Positions 4,998 through 6,206 of a DNA stretch of 6,206 bases are shown piece after piece. Under the pieces are notes generated by a model, which was not told where the DNA came from, did not search any database, and saw only the letters and a list, made by a program, of their open reading frames with translations. The position numbers and the translations under genes were made by a program. Origin of the DNA: Opitutia bacterium (lineage in GTDB: Bacteria; Verrucomicrobiota; Verrucomicrobiia; Opitutales; JANYDI01). Positions within the stretch are counted from its first letter, which is position 1. Each line of letters starts with the position of its first letter. The stretch covers positions 1-6,206 of the forward strand of contig JANYDI010000171.1 of the NCBI GenBank assembly GCA_025363695.1, read 5' to 3'.

Positions 4998-5858
4998 ATG
5001 CATAAAGAACACAAGGCTGATGCGCTTCTAAAAAGGGCTGTAAGCGAGGGTTTTTCGGACCTCCACCTGGAGCCCTTGCCGGAGTCTCTGCGTATCCGCG
5101 TACGCAAAGACGGGGCCCTCCTTCCCTATGCCGAGCATAAAAAAGCTGAAGGCCTTGCAATGAGCGCACGGATCAAACTGCTGTGCGGCATGGATTTATC
5201 GCAAGATCGCCTACCTCAGGATGGCGCCTTACGCATCGCCACTGCGGAAGGCTGGGCGGATTTCCGCGTCAGCAGCCTTCCGTATTTGTGGGGAGAAGGC
5301 CTTGCGCTACGCCTTTTGGGCATCCAAGGCAAGCTCAAGACGCTGGATACGCTGGGCCTCACGACCGAGCAACAAAGCCTGCTGGAAGGTCTTTTGGCTC
5401 GGCGCGAAGGCCTCATCTTGGCCACCGGCAGGGCAGGATCCGGCAAAACAACGCTGCTTTACGCCTGCCTACGCGCCCTGTGTACGCCAGAGCGCAAGGT
5501 CATGAGCGCTGAAGACCCCGTTGAAGCGACCCTAGCTGGAGTCCTGCAGCTCCCGATAACCCCGCAACTCCCCTACCCAGCAGCGCTCAGAGCCCTTTTG
5601 AGGCACAGCCCGGATACCCTTCTGATTGGCGAAATCAGGGACCCCGAAAGCGCCCACATCGCCGTCCAAGCAGCCCTCACAGGCCATCAAATCTTGAGTT
5701 CCTTACACACCAAGACCCCCGAGGAAGCGGCCCTGCGCCTCCAAAACCTGGGCATCGCCAAGTCCCTGGTAAACGCCACGCTCATCGGAACGCTAGGAAC
5801 GCAGCTAGTCCCCCACCCCAGCGGCAAGGGGCGCATCGGCTGCTTTAAGATTGTCTAG
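4998..5858 (+). CDS. Short GspE/ComGA-like secretion ATPase
   Basis: The product is 286 aa. It belongs to the type II secretion/type IV pilus hexameric ATPase family (GspE/PilB/ComGA). The N2-type domain shows FSDLHLEPLPESLRIRVRKDG (19-39) and RLPQDGALRI (71-80). The core shows Walker A GRAGSGKT (144-151), Asp box SAEDPVE (170-176), Walker B LLIGEIRDPE (208-217) and His box ALTGHQILSSLHT (227-239), all intact. Missing are the N1 domain of full-length GspE/PilB, the tetracysteine zinc region (QLVPHPSGKGRIGCFKIV replaces it), and most of the C-terminal tail after GRIGCF. The family is usually about 350 aa (ComGA) to 550 aa (GspE). The ATG at 4998 is preferred over a GTG at 4953, which lies 3 bp from the kinase start. 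No pilin or secretion partner is in the window. It should power pilus or pseudopilus assembly if the missing parts are dispensable. Confidence 0.85.
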   Translation: MHKEHKADALLKRAVSEGFSDLHLEPLPESLRIRVRKDGALLPYAEHKKAEGLAMSARIKLLCGMDLSQDRLPQDGALRIATAEGWADFRVSSLPYLWGEGLALRLLGIQGKLKTLDTLGLTTEQQSLLEGLLARREGLILATGRAGSGKTTLLYACLRALCTPERKVMSAEDPVEATLAGVLQLPITPQLPYPAALRALLRHSPDTLLIGEIRDPESAHIAVQAALTGHQILSSLHTKTPEEAALRLQNLGIAKSLVNATLIGTLGTQLVPHPSGKGRIGCFKIV

Positions 5859-5877
5859 GTACGGGTTAAGGAAAGGG

Positions 5878-5901
5878 CTAAGGGGCACTCGTGCCCCTTA
5901 G
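5878..5901. repeat. H1 hairpin, copy 4, 3' of the secretion ATPase
   Basis: A perfect palindrome, CTAAGGGGCAC-TC-GTGCCCCTTAG, 19 bp after the ATPase stop codon. Compared with copies 2 and 3 a G-C pair has become an A-T pair, a compensated change. It is followed by GGATCCCCTACAGGTAGCG, the same linker and H2 start as beside batA. Confidence 0.85.
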
Positions 5902-5912
5902 GATCCCCTACA

Positions 5913-5958
5913 GGTAGCGATTTTTAAAAATGCGATGCATTTTATAAAAATCGCTACC
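5913..5958. repeat. H2 AT-rich hairpin, copy C
   Basis: A 14-bp outer stem (GGTAGCGATTTTTA with its complement), a 7-bp inner stem (AAAATGC/GCATTTT), a GAT loop and the same single bulged A on the 3' side as in copy A. The inner stem differs from copy A on both sides in a matching way. Confidence 0.85.
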
Positions 5959-6044
5959 CGGGAGGGCATACTAGGTTCTGTGAAGAAAAAATCATCTAAG
6001 CCAAATTAGGGCGTGTCATCCATTAAGTCTCATCTAAGTCATTG

Positions 6045-6206
6045 ATCAAACCACACATAAGGAGGCCTGAAGGGCCGGCAGATCGTAGCCCAGGGCGTAA
6101 GCCCTGGGTTTACAGGTGAAAATTTTTTGAGCCCTACAGGGGCGACACTCGTATTCAAATTCTGAGTGCCGCCCTTACAGGGCTCCGGTTTGTTTTTCAT
6201 ATCAAA
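6045..6206. repeat. Second palindrome-array core, partial, with inverted centre
   Basis: Positions 6045-6108 repeat 3449-3513 in the same orientation, including ATCAAACCACAC, GGAGGCCTGAAGGGCCGGCA, and GTAG followed by the CCCAGGGC-GTAA-GCCCTGGG hairpin (6089-6108). From 6109 the sequence instead matches the reverse complement of 3514-3613, at about 90% identity by eye, and is cut by the window end. It therefore has the same modules as copy 1 but with the centre flipped. Confidence 0.85.

Noticed and set aside
4950..5012. Longer starts for the kinase (ATG 5003, GTG 5012) and the ATPase (GTG 4953)
   Set aside because: These would make the divergent genes overlap or abut with no promoter space and add residues with no family match.
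284..5901. H1 hairpins as classical rho-independent terminators
   Set aside because: The stems fit, but no T-run follows in any of the gene-end copies, and one copy lies upstream of a gene start, so they are listed as repeats with a possible terminator role.

Overview
The window holds five protein genes and an unusually large amount of structured intergenic DNA. No ribosomal or taxonomic marker is present. The organism looks like a member of the Planctomycetota-Verrucomicrobiota group. The reasons are the Bat-type VWA/VWA/TPR cluster, the sequence flavour of the two VWA proteins, an HDFNN-class soluble hybrid kinase, intergenic palindromes of the GCCCT..AGGGC and CCCAGGGC..GCCCTGGG kind, and the near absence of Shine-Dalgarno motifs. 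This is an inference from family knowledge, and confidence is moderate at best.

Layout. Positions 1-310 contain no convincing gene; they hold a 112-bp inverted repeat (169-280) and a 24-bp GC-rich hairpin (284-307). On the minus strand, read right to left, comes a compact operon: batA (3215-2196), batB (2199-1198, 4-bp ATGA overlap) and batC (1192-311, 5-bp gap). The first two are membrane-anchored von Willebrand A proteins with complete MIDAS metal sites. The third is an exported TPR protein with a long charged linker. The usual MoxR ATPase and DUF58 genes are not next to them, and BatD does not follow within the window. Upstream of batA lies a 627-bp intergenic region (3216-3842), of which 3302-3839 is one large nested array of palindromes. 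Then comes a minus-strand soluble hybrid histidine kinase/receiver (4949-3843). A 48-bp divergent intergenic region separates it from a plus-strand short GspE/ComGA-like secretion ATPase (4998-5858). The window ends in a second, partial copy of the palindrome array (5878-6206).

The most unusual content is the repeat system. A 24-bp hairpin (here H1) sits at or near a gene edge in all four places it occurs. In three of them it is followed by a short GGATCCCCT-type linker and a 46-51 bp AT-rich hairpin (H2). H1 and H2 differ in sequence between copies mostly by paired changes that keep the stems intact. Inside the array are REP-like hairpins preceded by GTAG or GGAG, arranged as inverted pairs. 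The roughly 100-bp core between two CCCAGGGC palindromes lies in opposite orientations in the two copies relative to the same left flank.

How the genes relate: BatA, BatB and BatC probably act together at or across the cytoplasmic membrane, in a cell-envelope or stress-related complex whose exact function is not settled. The kinase and the ATPase share a promoter region, but nothing here shows that they act in one pathway.
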